Part shown: in pieces, positions 27,660 to 36,769 of the stretch
How the letters are laid out: each line of letters opens with the position of its first letter
Position numbering within the stretch: position 1 is the stretch's first letter
Assembly (NCBI RefSeq): GCF_900100855.1
Contig: NZ_FNCB01000010.1
Location: forward strand, 21,455-85,454
Length of the DNA: 64,000 bases
From: Idiomarina zobellii
GTDB taxonomy: Bacteria; Pseudomonadota; Gammaproteobacteria; Enterobacterales; Alteromonadaceae
Direction of reading: 5' to 3'
Translations under genes and position numbers: made by a program
The notes under the pieces: generated by a model
What the model was told of the DNA's origin: nothing
Databases searched by the model: none
What the model saw: only the letters and a program-made list of their open reading frames with translations

Positions 27660-28976
27660 TTAATCGCGTCTCGCCGTGAATGAGCCGTCGGCCAGTCGAA
27701 CATCGACCGGTTCGCCACTAGCAACGTCATCCGCACGACGCACAACCTCGCCACTATCTTTACGAACAATGGCGTAACCTCGCTCCAGCGTATTCAGCGG
27801 GCTGACCAGGTTCAATGACTGCATCAATTGCCCTTGCCGAGACTTTTTGTCTCTCAGTAAACGCGCCATGACTTGCGGCAAACGCTGCTGAAGAATTGTC
27901 AATTGCTGTTGGTATTGTGCCAGTCGTTTTTCCGGATGCACGGATTGCAAGCGCCTCACTAAATGCGTGTGCTGCTGACGCTGACGCATAAGTTGCTGAG
28001 TCAGCGCCCGACTCGCACGCGCCTGTAACTCGTCAGCCAGTTGCGACTGTTGTTGCAGCAGTCGTTGTGGATGCTGCTGTTGCAGGCGTGTTTGCAAAAA
28101 TTGCCATTGTTGTTTGAGGCGTTGTATATGCCTTAACTGAGCCTGTTGCAGCCGCTGCATTAACGCCTGAGCACGCTGCAGTTGCTGTTGCTGGTCTCGC
28201 GTGACCAACTCTGCCGCAGCCGATGGTGTGGGTGCTCGCATATCGGCAACAAAGTCGGCAATGGTGAAATCGATTTCGTGACCGACCGCACTAATCACCG
28301 GCATCGGAGCGGTAGTCAGCAGCCGGGCAAAACCTTCATCGTTAAAACACCACAAGTCTTCCAGTGAGCCACCGCCGCGCGACACTAGCAGCACATCCAC
28401 TTCATTACGCTCAAACGCCGTTTGCGCCATAGATTGAAGTTGGGCTACTGCGGCTTCTCCCTGAACCGACGTCGGATAGATAATCACTTCAACGCTGGGG
28501 TCCCGCCGTTTCATAACCGCTAATATGTCTTTTATTGCCGCCCCGGTTGGTGAGGTCAGCACACCCACTTTGCGAATGTGCTCCGGTAATGGTCGTTTGC
28601 GATCGGCCGCGAATAGTCCTTCAGCACCGAGTTTTGCTTTCAATTGCTCGTAGCGCTGTTGTAATAAGCCCTGTCCGGCGTCTTCCAGGTGCTCGACAAT
28701 TAGCTGATAGTCACCGCGCGGCTCGTACAAGGTCACTTTGGCTTTCACCAGGACTTGTGAACCGTTTTGCGGGCGCATAGCCGCTCGCTGATTGGCGCCT
28801 CGGAACATGGCGCAACGTACTTGTGAGCGTTCATCTTTCAGCGTGAAATACCAATGCCCAGAGCCCGGCGCGGCAAAATTAGAAATTTCACCCACCAGGC
28901 TTATTTGGCGAAAACCCTGCTCAAGTAACTGGCGGATTTCACCATTCAGCTGACTGACCGAGTAAACCATCGACAT
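27660..28976 (-). CDS. xseA: Exodeoxyribonuclease VII large subunit
   Basis: A 438-residue nuclease subunit. An N-terminal OB-fold (about 1-100: VSQLNGEIRQLLEQGF, ISNFAAPGSGHWYFTLKD) is followed by the catalytic domain (VGVLTSPTGAAIKDIL, VSRGGGSLEDLWCFNDE, AVGHEIDFTIADFVADMRAPTP), a long Gln-rich coiled coil (about 270-380) that binds XseB, and a short C-terminal domain (LERGYAIV). It degrades single-stranded DNA into oligonucleotides. Length is near E. coli XseA (456). The ATG at 28976 follows GGAGG. xseB is not adjacent. Confidence 0.95.
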   Translation of the reverse strand: MSMVYSVSQLNGEIRQLLEQGFRQISLVGEISNFAAPGSGHWYFTLKDERSQVRCAMFRGANQRAAMRPQNGSQVLVKAKVTLYEPRGDYQLIVEHLEDAGQGLLQQRYEQLKAKLGAEGLFAADRKRPLPEHIRKVGVLTSPTGAAIKDILAVMKRRDPSVEVIIYPTSVQGEAAVAQLQSMAQTAFERNEVDVLLVSRGGGSLEDLWCFNDEGFARLLTTAPMPVISAVGHEIDFTIADFVADMRAPTPSAAAELVTRDQQQQLQRAQALMQRLQQAQLRHIQRLKQQWQFLQTRLQQQHPQRLLQQQSQLADELQARASRALTQQLMRQRQQHTHLVRRLQSVHPEKRLAQYQQQLTILQQRLPQVMARLLRDKKSRQGQLMQSLNLVSPLNTLERGYAIVRKDSGEVVRRADDVASGEPVDVRLADGSFTARRD

Positions 28977-29037
28977 ATTCGACCTCCATTCAATGCGCTG
29001 ATACTACCACAGAATTCAAAACAATAATTTCGCATTT

Positions 29038-29061
29038 GGACGTCTAAATGTCTTGACGGCT
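29038..29061 (+). promoter_or_regulatory. Three tandem MetJ-type boxes before metX
   Basis: Three consecutive 8-mers, GGACGTCT, AAATGTCT and TGACGGCT, match the MetJ consensus AGACGTCT at 7, 6 and 6 of 8 positions with exact 8-bp phasing. They overlap the -35 of the likely metX promoter, as expected for repression by MetJ with S-adenosylmethionine. Confidence 0.72.
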
Positions 29062-29081
29062 TTATATCCATTTATTATTGT
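29053..29081 (+). promoter_or_regulatory. Candidate promoter of metX-metY
   Basis: TTGACG (29053-29058) and TATTGT (29076-29081) are 17 nt apart. The -35 is embedded in the MetJ boxes, and the predicted start near 29088 leaves a leader of about 29 nt. Confidence 0.5.
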
Positions 29082-29116
29082 CGCTGTATTGTCGTTTCAA
29101 ATTGACGGAGGCCGCT

Positions 29117-30031
29117 ATGGTTCTTCCTATTGCTCGTTCATTTCATACGCAAACGCCTTATGGCCGCTTAAAAGGGTATCGGTATGGCTTTCCCGATGCC
29201 CCGGCTATTGTTGTACAGGGCGGTATCAGCGCAACCGGAAAGCTTTGGACACCGTCCGGCGATGGTTGGTGGCAATCGCTGCATCGGCTCTTCGCAGACA
29301 CTGACGATTACCAATTTATTAGCTTTGACTACCTCGGCGGGTTAGGCGATTCGGACTGCCCGGACACTCCGTTGTCCGTGAAAGAGCACAGCAATGCCAT
29401 TCACCATGCGGTGCAATCAATATTACCCGATGACCCTCTGCATGGCTGGATTGGCGGCTCATTCGGAGGTGTTTTAGGTCTCCAGTACGCACTGGATAAC
29501 CCGGAGTCGCTTGAGCGGCTAAGCGTTATTGGCGCGGCTCACAAACCGTCGGTGCACTCGTCTTTATTGCGTTATTTCCAACAAGCACTCATACAACGCT
29601 GCAACGATTCACAATTGGGTATTGTATTAGCCAGAGCACTGGCCATGCTCAGCTACCGCAGTGCGGAAGAGTTTGAATCGCGCTTTAGTAGCAGCGATGA
29701 CGCTTTCGAGTACCTGCTTTATAAAGGTGAACGACTGCTTAAAGAAAACGGTAACAGCTCACGCAGCCTGTTCACTCATCTCACACCCGTGTTGAACGAA
29801 TACAGCATTAATCCTGAGCCTATCGAAACGCCAGTGCATTTAGTTGACTTCACCAGTGACGCCATTGCGCCACCAAGCCTAGTCACGGAGCTTGAAACCC
29901 TGCTACCCAACTGTACGTCACATGTGTCCGTTCAAAGCGAATACGGGCACGACGGATTTATAAAGAACGTGCCTCAATACGGCACGTCGCTGACACATTT
30001 TTTATTTGAAACGCATTTGGAGACCACATGA
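29117..30031 (+). CDS. metX: Homoserine O-acyltransferase, MetX family
   Basis: A 304-residue alpha/beta-hydrolase-fold acyltransferase that acylates homoserine in methionine synthesis. The nucleophile Ser is in GGSFGGVLG near residue 120, the Asp in VDFTSDAI near 260 and the His in YGHDGF near 290. It is shorter than classical MetX (about 370) because the lid is reduced, and the acyl donor (acetyl- or succinyl-CoA) cannot be decided from this. I chose ATG 29117, preceded by GACGGAGG; an upstream in-frame start at 29078 has no ribosome site. It overlaps metY by 4 bp and lies behind MetJ boxes. Confidence 0.85.
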   Translation: MVLPIARSFHTQTPYGRLKGYRYGFPDAPAIVVQGGISATGKLWTPSGDGWWQSLHRLFADTDDYQFISFDYLGGLGDSDCPDTPLSVKEHSNAIHHAVQSILPDDPLHGWIGGSFGGVLGLQYALDNPESLERLSVIGAAHKPSVHSSLLRYFQQALIQRCNDSQLGIVLARALAMLSYRSAEEFESRFSSSDDAFEYLLYKGERLLKENGNSSRSLFTHLTPVLNEYSINPEPIETPVHLVDFTSDAIAPPSLVTELETLLPNCTSHVSVQSEYGHDGFIKNVPQYGTSLTHFLFETHLETT

Positions 30032-31299
30032 AAGACGAAACCTTATCCATTCATCATGGCTACGACACCGACCCAACCACCAAGTCAGTAGCTACGCCGA
30101 TTTATCAAACGGCATCGTACGAGTTTGACAGCGCTCAGCACGGAGCTGATCTCTTCGACTTAGCGGTTGAAGGCAATATCTATTCACGCATTATGAACCC
30201 CACCAATGACGTGCTGGAAAAACGGGTTGCTGCCCTTGAAGGGGGTGTTGCCGGCCTCGCAGTCGCTTCAGGTATGGCGGCCATTGAATACACCCTAATT
30301 ACTTTGGCAAGCCAGGGCGACAATATCGTTACCACCCCACAGCTTTATGGAGGCACCTATACACTGTTTCGCCATATGCTGCCGTCGCTCGGTATCGAGG
30401 TTCGCTTTGCCGAATCAGACAATGCGAAAGACATTGAAGCACTTATTGATGAGCGCACCAAAGCGGTTTACTGCGAAAGCATTGGTAACCCCGCAGGAAA
30501 CATTGCCGACTTAGAAGCACTGGCGGGAGTTGCCCACACTCATGGCGTACCGCTCGTCGTTGATAATACCGTCGCTACGCCTATTCTTTGTAAGCCCATT
30601 GAGCATGGCGCTGACATCGTCGTTCATTCATTGACGAAATACATTGGTGGTCACGGTAATTCAATTGGTGGACTTATAGTCGACTCAGGCAAATTTGACT
30701 GGCTGTCACAAAAGGCGCGTTTCCCACAATTTAGTAATCCCGAACCGGCTTATCACGGTGTGGTTTATACCGACGCATTCGGACCCGCCGCTTTTATCGC
30801 AAGAGTCAGAACCGTGGCTCTGCGTAATACGGGCGCCTGTTTGTCGCCCTTTAATGCCTTTTTATTGTTGCAGGGACTGGAAACTCTGACTTTGCGTATT
30901 GAGCGACACTGCGAAAACGCAAAGGCTGTCGCCGACTATCTACTACAACATCCGAATGTTGAATGGGTGAATTACGCAGGTTTGGCTCAGCATCCACACT
31001 ATGAACTTGCCGCCAAATATGTGACTGGCGGGTTACCTGCATCATTGCTTACCTTTGGCATAAAAGGCGGTTACGAGGCAGGAGTTAAGTTTTATGACAA
31101 GCTTGGCTTGTTTAAGCGGTTAGTGAATATCGGCGATGCAAAGTCGCTTGCCTGCCACCCTGCCTCTACCACTCACCGTCAGCTGTCGGAACAAGAACAA
31201 GTCGCAGTTGGAGTTAAACCAGAAGCCATCCGCTTGTGTGTCGGCATAGAGCACATTAGCGATATTATTGCTGACTTAGAGCAGGCATTAAGCATTTAA
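30028..31299 (+). CDS. metY: O-acetylhomoserine (thiol)-lyase MetY
   Basis: A 423-residue PLP enzyme of the Cys/Met metabolism family. It converts the acylhomoserine made by MetX plus sulfide to homocysteine. Features: N-terminal IHHGYDTDPTTKSVATPIYQ, ALEGGVAGLAVASGMAA, the aspartate region PLVVDNTVATP, the PLP lysine in HSLTKYIGGHGNSIGG near 203, and the C-terminal SLACHPASTTH. These segments match MetY rather than MetB or MetC. The ATG overlaps the metX stop (ATGA), and a terminator follows, giving a closed two-gene direct-sulfhydrylation operon under likely MetJ control. Confidence 0.92.
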   Translation: MKDETLSIHHGYDTDPTTKSVATPIYQTASYEFDSAQHGADLFDLAVEGNIYSRIMNPTNDVLEKRVAALEGGVAGLAVASGMAAIEYTLITLASQGDNIVTTPQLYGGTYTLFRHMLPSLGIEVRFAESDNAKDIEALIDERTKAVYCESIGNPAGNIADLEALAGVAHTHGVPLVVDNTVATPILCKPIEHGADIVVHSLTKYIGGHGNSIGGLIVDSGKFDWLSQKARFPQFSNPEPAYHGVVYTDAFGPAAFIARVRTVALRNTGACLSPFNAFLLLQGLETLTLRIERHCENAKAVADYLLQHPNVEWVNYAGLAQHPHYELAAKYVTGGLPASLLTFGIKGGYEAGVKFYDKLGLFKRLVNIGDAKSLACHPASTTHRQLSEQEQVAVGVKPEAIRLCVGIEHISDIIADLEQALSI

Positions 31300-31311
31300 T
31301 ATACCGAAAAA

Positions 31312-31343
31312 AGAAAAGCCACCGGGCGGTGGCTTTCTCATTT
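31312..31343. terminator. Terminator after metY
   Basis: An 8-bp stem (AAGCCACC, loop GGGC, GGTGGCTT) is preceded by AAAAAAGAA and followed by TCTCATTTC. It lies between convergent metY and mscS and may serve both. Confidence 0.8.
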
Positions 31344-31361
31344 CTAACAGGCGCATGAACT

Positions 31362-32183
31362 TTACGCGTCGTCCTTTTTCAAATGAACGTCCATTTGAGG
31401 AAAGGGAATACCAATGCCTTCCTCGTCTAAACGGTCTTTAATACGCTCTAATAAGTCCCAGCGCGTTGGCCAGTAGTCTTCATTTTTGGTCCACGGACGT
31501 ACATTAAAGTCGACAGAAGAAGCGCCAAGCTCCGTCACCGTCACCACAGGCTCAGGATCTTTCAAAACCCGTTCGTCACTGGTAATAACATCCATAAGTA
31601 CTTGCTTCGTTTTTTGCAAGTTCGCGCTATAACTCACACCAATGACCAAATCGATGCGACGCAGTTCTTCACGGTTGTAGTTGGTAATTGGGCCACCGAT
31701 AATTTCCGAATTCGGCACAAAGATAATTTTACGGTCCGGCGTTTTCAAAACCGTCTGGAAGATATTGATTTGTTCAACCGTGCCGGAAACCCCGCCAGCG
31801 TCAACGTACTCGCCCGCACGGAACGGACGGAACATAATAAGTAATACGCCCGATGCAATGTTCGACAGTGACCCTTGCAGTGCAAGGCCAATGGCCAAAC
31901 CTGCCGCACCCAAAATAGCAATAAAGGACGTAGTTTCGACCCCGACATGCGACAGCGCCATCATAATGGCGGCAATGAAGATAACGGTTTTTACAATAGC
32001 GCTGACGAAGCTAATAACTGCGCCGTCCACTTCGCGTTTTTGCATGCCTTTGGACATGACCCGGGTAACGCCATTCGCCACTATTTTACCAATAATCAAA
32101 ATGGCAATCGCAATAATAAACTTAATCGAAAACTCGATAAGCATATCCTGATTGTCGTTTATCCACTGAACGATGCTGTCCAT
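31362..32183 (-). CDS. mscS: Small-conductance mechanosensitive channel MscS
   Basis: A 273-residue inner-membrane channel that opens on hypo-osmotic shock. Three N-terminal helices are visible (about 15-40, 58-85, 90-120); the pore helix has the Gly/Ala pattern GAAGLAIGLALQGSLSNIASG. The cytoplasmic cage follows with FRAGEYVDAGGVSGTVEQI, VPNSEIIGGPITNY and the C-terminal IPFPQMDVHL. Length is near E. coli MscS (286). The ATG at 32183 follows AAGGAAATATT. It lies 76 bp downstream of gspN on the same strand. Confidence 0.93.
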   Translation of the reverse strand: MDSIVQWINDNQDMLIEFSIKFIIAIAILIIGKIVANGVTRVMSKGMQKREVDGAVISFVSAIVKTVIFIAAIMMALSHVGVETTSFIAILGAAGLAIGLALQGSLSNIASGVLLIMFRPFRAGEYVDAGGVSGTVEQINIFQTVLKTPDRKIIFVPNSEIIGGPITNYNREELRRIDLVIGVSYSANLQKTKQVLMDVITSDERVLKDPEPVVTVTELGASSVDFNVRPWTKNEDYWPTRWDLLERIKDRLDEEGIGIPFPQMDVHLKKDDA

Positions 32184-32259
32184 AATATTTCCTTATTTAG
32201 CAATAACTAAACTATGATTTTCCCAAAATAGCGCTTATTACGCCTATTCGCAAACGCAT

Positions 32260-33006
32260 TTACAGGCGGAACGAGTAGCGCCCCTGCGCGTCTGGCTGAC
32301 CCATGTATTGAATAAACTTTGCCAGGCCTTCTGGCGTTCGCGGTGTTGGTTTTACGGTACCTGACGCTTTAATATCCTGACTATTGATACTTGCATCAAC
32401 TTCCAGACTTAAATCGTTGTCGCCTTTCATGATTAATGCGACGGAATTATCGTCATGACACCCTAGCTCGACCGGAAAGCTCCCTAGTGACTGCCATTGT
32501 CCATTGACCAGCACCTGAATATTGTCGCCGCTGGCACTACCTTCTAAGTTATCACACCAACGCACAGGTCCCGGCGCTGTCACCACGTATTCACTCACAT
32601 CCAGTTCCCAGCGACCTTTCGTTTGCAATGGTAGTTTCGTTTGAGCAATATCCAATAACGCGCCTAAGCTACCGCTGGCCTTTATATTTTGCGCACCAAT
32701 ACGGGTCGAGCTAGCTAATAAACGTCCCTGCAACGAAAATGGATTATTCTGTTTTGGCACTTTGACATCAACAACCAGATCGCCGAGGAAAATCGATGAC
32801 ACTTGCCAGTCCCAGCTAAGATCGTTAATGACATTACCATCGACCACGACTTGTCCGGCAGCTCCTTGCCATAAGGTTCCAGACACTTGCGTCAGTTGAA
32901 TGTTATTCGGCAATGGCATCCAATAAATAACGCGTGCCGGCAACAATACCAACAAGGTTACTAAATAAGCCAAAACAAGCCAGGGCAGCCAGCGCTTTAA
33001 TTTCAT
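32260..33006 (-). CDS. gspN: Type II secretion system protein N
   Basis: A 248-residue bitopic protein: one N-terminal helix (WLPWLVLAYLVTLLVLLPARVIYW) followed by a periplasmic domain rich in beta strands with two cysteines (near 150 and 180). GspN is an accessory component of type II secretion found in some systems; its exact role is not settled. It overlaps gspM by 4 bp at 33003-33006 and is the last gene of the operon. No clear terminator follows before mscS. Confidence 0.88.
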   Translation of the reverse strand: MKLKRWLPWLVLAYLVTLLVLLPARVIYWMPLPNNIQLTQVSGTLWQGAAGQVVVDGNVINDLSWDWQVSSIFLGDLVVDVKVPKQNNPFSLQGRLLASSTRIGAQNIKASGSLGALLDIAQTKLPLQTKGRWELDVSEYVVTAPGPVRWCDNLEGSASGDNIQVLVNGQWQSLGSFPVELGCHDDNSVALIMKGDNDLSLEVDASINSQDIKASGTVKPTPRTPEGLAKFIQYMGQPDAQGRYSFRL

Positions 33007-33521
33007 GAGACGTCTTTCACCAATAGTTTTCGTAAACGGACACTACCTGGCTGCTCAAGCCGGGCGATATCAGCACCGGTTAGCTGTAAACCAAAGTCAC
33101 TTTCCAGCGCATTCATAAACTGAAGTAATTGGTTAAATGGTACAGTGTCTACTGTGACCAGATACTCTTCACCTTGCGGCTGAATACGCGCCAGCTCAAT
33201 GTCATACTGCGCCGCAGCCTGGTTAATACGCTGGCTGAGGGAGCCCTTCACGGTTGAGCTTTTGGCGCTTCTACCTTCCATGCTTTTATATCGCGCTATC
33301 GCCTGTTGTACCCATTGATACTGGTCTTGCTGAGATTTCAAACGGTTCTCCGCCTGAATCACTGACTGAGAACTTGGCAACCAAATAATGAAATATAAAA
33401 ACGCAATGGCCAATACAATGGCTAATGCGCTTAGCAGGCGCTGCTCACGGCTATTAAACTGCTGCCAACGGTTATAAGCAAGCTGACGATAAGGCTCAAA
33501 AATTGCTTTAAGTTTATCCAT
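33003..33521 (-). CDS. gspM: Type II secretion system protein M
   Basis: A 172-residue inner-membrane assembly-platform protein. The cytoplasmic N-terminus contains NSREQRLLSALAIVLA, leading into a single helix (AIVLAIAFLYFIIWLP, about 30-48), then a coiled region and a periplasmic ferredoxin-like domain. GspM partners GspL. It starts 4 bp after gspL and overlaps gspN by 4 bp, so the three are tightly coupled. Confidence 0.92.
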   Translation of the reverse strand: MDKLKAIFEPYRQLAYNRWQQFNSREQRLLSALAIVLAIAFLYFIIWLPSSQSVIQAENRLKSQQDQYQWVQQAIARYKSMEGRSAKSSTVKGSLSQRINQAAAQYDIELARIQPQGEEYLVTVDTVPFNQLLQFMNALESDFGLQLTGADIARLEQPGSVRLRKLLVKDVS

Positions 33522-33525
33522 AACG

Positions 33526-34731
33526 TTACCCCTGAAGCTCTATAGTCAGTGCGCCGGAAACCTGGCTTCCGCGGTTACTCATCGACCCAGCCTCTATGGC
33601 TACACCGTTATTTTGAGCCGCCCGCTGAAAAGCTTCCAATTGTGAAAAGCTCTCAGCTGTTGCCTGCAGTCGCAATTCATTATTTTGAAAACGCAGCAAT
33701 TCTAGCTTCACCGCCGGTTCGGCCTGAAATGCTGGTTGCAAGCTATCCAGGGCTGCTATAACCGAGCTTTCAGTATTTCCGGCACCGCCCAGTCGTTCAA
33801 TTTTCTGTTGCAGCTGAGCTCTTAAATTGACAATACGGCTTTCGCCAGGAAATGCCTCACGATAAAGCTGCTCTGCTTTTGCCTGCAAAGACGCTCGCTG
33901 CTGCTCAAGTTGCCAGTATTTTATGCTATTCAGAGTAATAGCCAACACAAATAATACACTGGCAGCAATAGCCAAAGGTTTCCATGGCAAACTTGACGAC
34001 TGTCGCTGCTTTCTGGCACGAAAAGCTCCTTGCCTGAGGTTGATTTCAGCATTGCTTTGTAAAGCCGCGACAGCAATTGTCATGGGCACTTCAATATCGG
34101 CAGACTCTAATACGCTAGGCGGCTGAGGCCAGTCTATAGCACCATAGTGAATGATTTTTTCAGGCGGCTCATATTCGCTGCTTAATATGGGAGCAAGTTC
34201 AGAAAATGCGGCTCGCTCCACCGCAAAGCCTTGCCAGACCGAGGTTCTTACCAGAACGCTATGACCCAATTCAATAGCGTGCCATTCATTCTCGTGAGCC
34301 GGCAGTAGGAAAATATCAGGCAACCAACGGTTAGACTCAATTCCTGACTCTGACAGAACACCCAACCACTGTTGCATATGTGCTTTTTCTACAACGGCCA
34401 CCGGTATTGTCGAGGCTTTTGTTTCCGGCCAGGCAAAATGCAGCGTTTCTATGTCTGCCGCAAGTTCTTCTTCCAACGCATACGGAATAACTTTATCCAA
34501 ATGCTTTTTACTCCCCGTCGGAAGGGTAACCTGAGTTAAAAAGACATCTTGACCCGGAACAGCAATAACCACATCACTGCGTGACGCTTTATCCGCCAAC
34601 TGTGACAGCTCTTCGGTTGACTCCAGCTCGCCGCTGGCAATAAGCTCCTGTTGCTGGTTATGCCACAACAACCAGGGAATGCTTTCTGTTGTTCCAAAAG
34701 CAGGCAGTCGTATTATTAGCGTTTCCTGCAT
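33526..34731 (-). CDS. gspL: Type II secretion system protein L
   Basis: A 401-residue inner-membrane protein. The cytoplasmic actin-like domain (about 1-240: PGQDVFLTQVTLPTGSKKHLDKVIPYALEE) recruits the ATPase GspE. One helix follows (PLAIAASVLFVLAITLNSI, near 250-270), then a periplasmic coiled coil and a ferredoxin-like domain. Length matches Vibrio EpsL (about 400). It begins 3 bp after the end of the gspK 3' part. Confidence 0.93.
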   Translation of the reverse strand: MQETLIIRLPAFGTTESIPWLLWHNQQQELIASGELESTEELSQLADKASRSDVVIAVPGQDVFLTQVTLPTGSKKHLDKVIPYALEEELAADIETLHFAWPETKASTIPVAVVEKAHMQQWLGVLSESGIESNRWLPDIFLLPAHENEWHAIELGHSVLVRTSVWQGFAVERAAFSELAPILSSEYEPPEKIIHYGAIDWPQPPSVLESADIEVPMTIAVAALQSNAEINLRQGAFRARKQRQSSSLPWKPLAIAASVLFVLAITLNSIKYWQLEQQRASLQAKAEQLYREAFPGESRIVNLRAQLQQKIERLGGAGNTESSVIAALDSLQPAFQAEPAVKLELLRFQNNELRLQATAESFSQLEAFQRAAQNNGVAIEAGSMSNRGSQVSGALTIELQG

Positions 34732-34734
34732 GTT

Positions 34735-35714
34735 TTATTCTCCCATCGCACGGTACAAGGTGGCGACTTCGCCGTTGTTAACGTGCAGTACTGAACGGGC
34801 TTTCATTTCAACATCGCCCCATTGTATATATGCGGTTAGCTGAAAGTATTCACTTTCAACATCAAGTTCTGACAGTTCGCCGTTAAGCTCTGATTTCACA
34901 TTGGCAATAGCTTCAACTTCATCGACCTCTTCATTCGACTCATAGCCTGCTTCCGGCCTGTTCGACAAAAAGGATTGCGCATCTTGTAACGACATTTTAC
35001 CTTCTGTCACTGCTGTCAGTAATGCAGCTTGCTCATCTTTAAGCGTATTCACGTTAATCATTAATGCCGTTTCATTCGGTATTACGCAGACATAAGGACG
35101 CAGTTTGCGAACGATTTCCCGACTGTATCCCCTAATCATGCGCAGCTCGCTAACGTCCAGTAGTAAGCTGTTTGCCGCTAAGTATGGCTTAGGCAGTCCC
35201 TGATAATCAGGATCTTCAGCACCATTTGAACCCGACAGCTGAGTGTCACCGTCTATCCAGTCAACCAGGCTATCGGTTAACCCCTGCGCCTGATATTCAT
35301 CGAGTTCAACACCTTGCAATAGCGCTTTATACTGTCGCTTACGTCGCTCCAGCGTGCCAGGGTCTTCCTCATCCGTCACCAGACTTTCAAGTTAAAACAA
35401 CTGGATAAGTCTCTCACACGAGCCGCTATCTGCCCACCTTCAACCGGAAACGGACCGGTTCGGCTGGCCCAGCTTTGTTGGTTATTCGCTACACCATCAT
35501 TTTCGTTTAACTCGCGCTTTAACGCTTCTTTTAAAACATCCTCAGCGCTTAGCCACATCCAGTAACTTTGTTCAGCTTGCTGCAAGTTGCCCATGCGGGT
35601 TATTTGCATTTGCAGTTTAGTACCGAGGTTCACTGCTATCACCGAAACCAGAGCAATAACCAGCATGACCGTTATGAGCGCGGCGCCTTTTTGACGAGAG
35701 TTTTTAGTCAGCAT
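34735..35714 (-). pseudogene. gspK: gspK, minor pseudopilin, interrupted by a one-base frameshift
   Basis: GspK is the large minor pseudopilin at the tip of the type II secretion pseudopilus. Here it lies in two frames. The first part starts at ATG 35714 (GGGAGGG upstream), has the prepilin site RQKG-AALITVMLVIALVSV, and runs to DLSSCFNLKVW with a stop at 35376. The second part reads on from SLVTDEEDPGTLERRK to the end at 34735. The family has an FNLN segment exactly at the break, so one base is missing at about 35385-35388 (minus strand TTGAA-AGTC). Alternatively a GTG at 35379 overlapping the stop (GTGA) could restart translation and give a split protein. All neighbouring gsp genes are intact, so sequencing error, recent mutation and recoding all remain possible. 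Confidence 0.85.
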
Positions 35715-36387
35715 TCGACCCTCCCGAACTTTGCGCCTCCGCTTGACCTGCACCAGCAACCAAAAATATACGCTTAATTTCGCCATATTGTTCGGTCTGC
35801 AAAGTCACCTCAATGGCTTTCGGTAAATCGCCTTCGCTGCGCCACTCTGCGTTCCAACCCTTATCCAATCCACGATTACCATCGCTTTGACCTGCTGCTC
35901 TATAAAAGCGAAACGACAAGTCTGTCACACCGCTCAACAACGTCTGCACAGTTGGTTCGTTACTCCTGTCATTCACAAACGAATAACTAACCCGTTGTAA
36001 CTGGCCATCCATAACTCGATAAATAACTGGCTGTAACTCGGCTCGCGGCAGAACATCACCCGGGTTATCAAAGCCGCTGCGCACAAAAGCTAAAACACCG
36101 CGCTCTGAATCAAAGTAGCCAACGTCATTACTTAAATACTGGTGCGTTACTTCAGTGTCATTGGGGCGCGTAGGCTTAGCGACTAACTGGCGAATGTCTT
36201 GTTGCATTAACAGTTGGCTAAATTGCAGCTGCTCCAGCGACTCTCGCCGCTCGCTCGACTGCTGTTCGGTACTGACCATTTGGCTTAACACCTGATAACT
36301 GGCTATACCAATTACCGCAAAAATGGCCATAGTCACCAACACTTCAACTAAGGTGAACCCCGACTGTCGGTTGCCGTTAACGTGCAT
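35704..36387 (-). CDS. gspJ: Type II secretion system minor pseudopilin GspJ
   Basis: A 227-residue pseudopilin. The prepilin leader and cleavage site NRQSG-FTLVEVLVTMAIF is followed by the hydrophobic N-terminal helix and a globular beta domain (VTDLSFRFYRAAG, KAIEVTLQTEQYGEIKRIF). GspJ forms the pseudopilus tip with GspI and GspK. I chose ATG 36387, with AAAGG just upstream, over a GTG three codons earlier. It overlaps gspI by 11 bp, and gspK overlaps it by 11 bp in the same way. Confidence 0.92.
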   Translation of the reverse strand: MHVNGNRQSGFTLVEVLVTMAIFAVIGIASYQVLSQMVSTEQQSSERRESLEQLQFSQLLMQQDIRQLVAKPTRPNDTEVTHQYLSNDVGYFDSERGVLAFVRSGFDNPGDVLPRAELQPVIYRVMDGQLQRVSYSFVNDRSNEPTVQTLLSGVTDLSFRFYRAAGQSDGNRGLDKGWNAEWRSEGDLPKAIEVTLQTEQYGEIKRIFLVAGAGQAEAQSSGGSNAD

Positions 36388-36769
36388 TCCGGTCACCTTT
36401 AGCGGCTGAGTCAGGTTTTCTCAAGTAGCGCGTTAACCGATAATGCTCCCGCCCACCTTCCGTTTTTGACACTATCACTGTGACAGCGACGACATTAGGA
36501 GTTACTGTTTCAACCACCTGCTGCTGCCAATGCCAGGTGGTGCCGGCTTGCTCAGCCGTGCCTTTCTTATTGTCTTTTACCGGCCATTCCTGGGCCAGGG
36601 ACACTTCTGCTATCCGGTTTGACGCCACATACTGTGCAAAGGTTTTACTTTGTAAGTCGCTTAAACTGGTCAGGTGACTACTGGCTGCTTGTAATGCGGC
36701 CAAAGCCGCTAACCCAAAAACCGATAGCGCGACCATGACTTCAATAAGTGTAAAACCTTTTACCCTCAT
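36377..36769 (-). CDS. gspI: Type II secretion system minor pseudopilin GspI
   Basis: A 130-residue pseudopilin with a very short leader, MRVKG-FTLIEVMVALSVFGLA, containing the conserved Glu at +5 of the mature protein. The globular part includes NRIAEVSLAQEWP, typical of GspI. It initiates tip assembly of the pseudopilus with GspJ and GspK. The ATG overlaps the gspH stop by 4 bp. Confidence 0.93.
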   Translation of the reverse strand: MRVKGFTLIEVMVALSVFGLAALAALQAASSHLTSLSDLQSKTFAQYVASNRIAEVSLAQEWPVKDNKKGTAEQAGTTWHWQQQVVETVTPNVVAVTVIVSKTEGGREHYRLTRYLRKPDSAAKGDRNAR

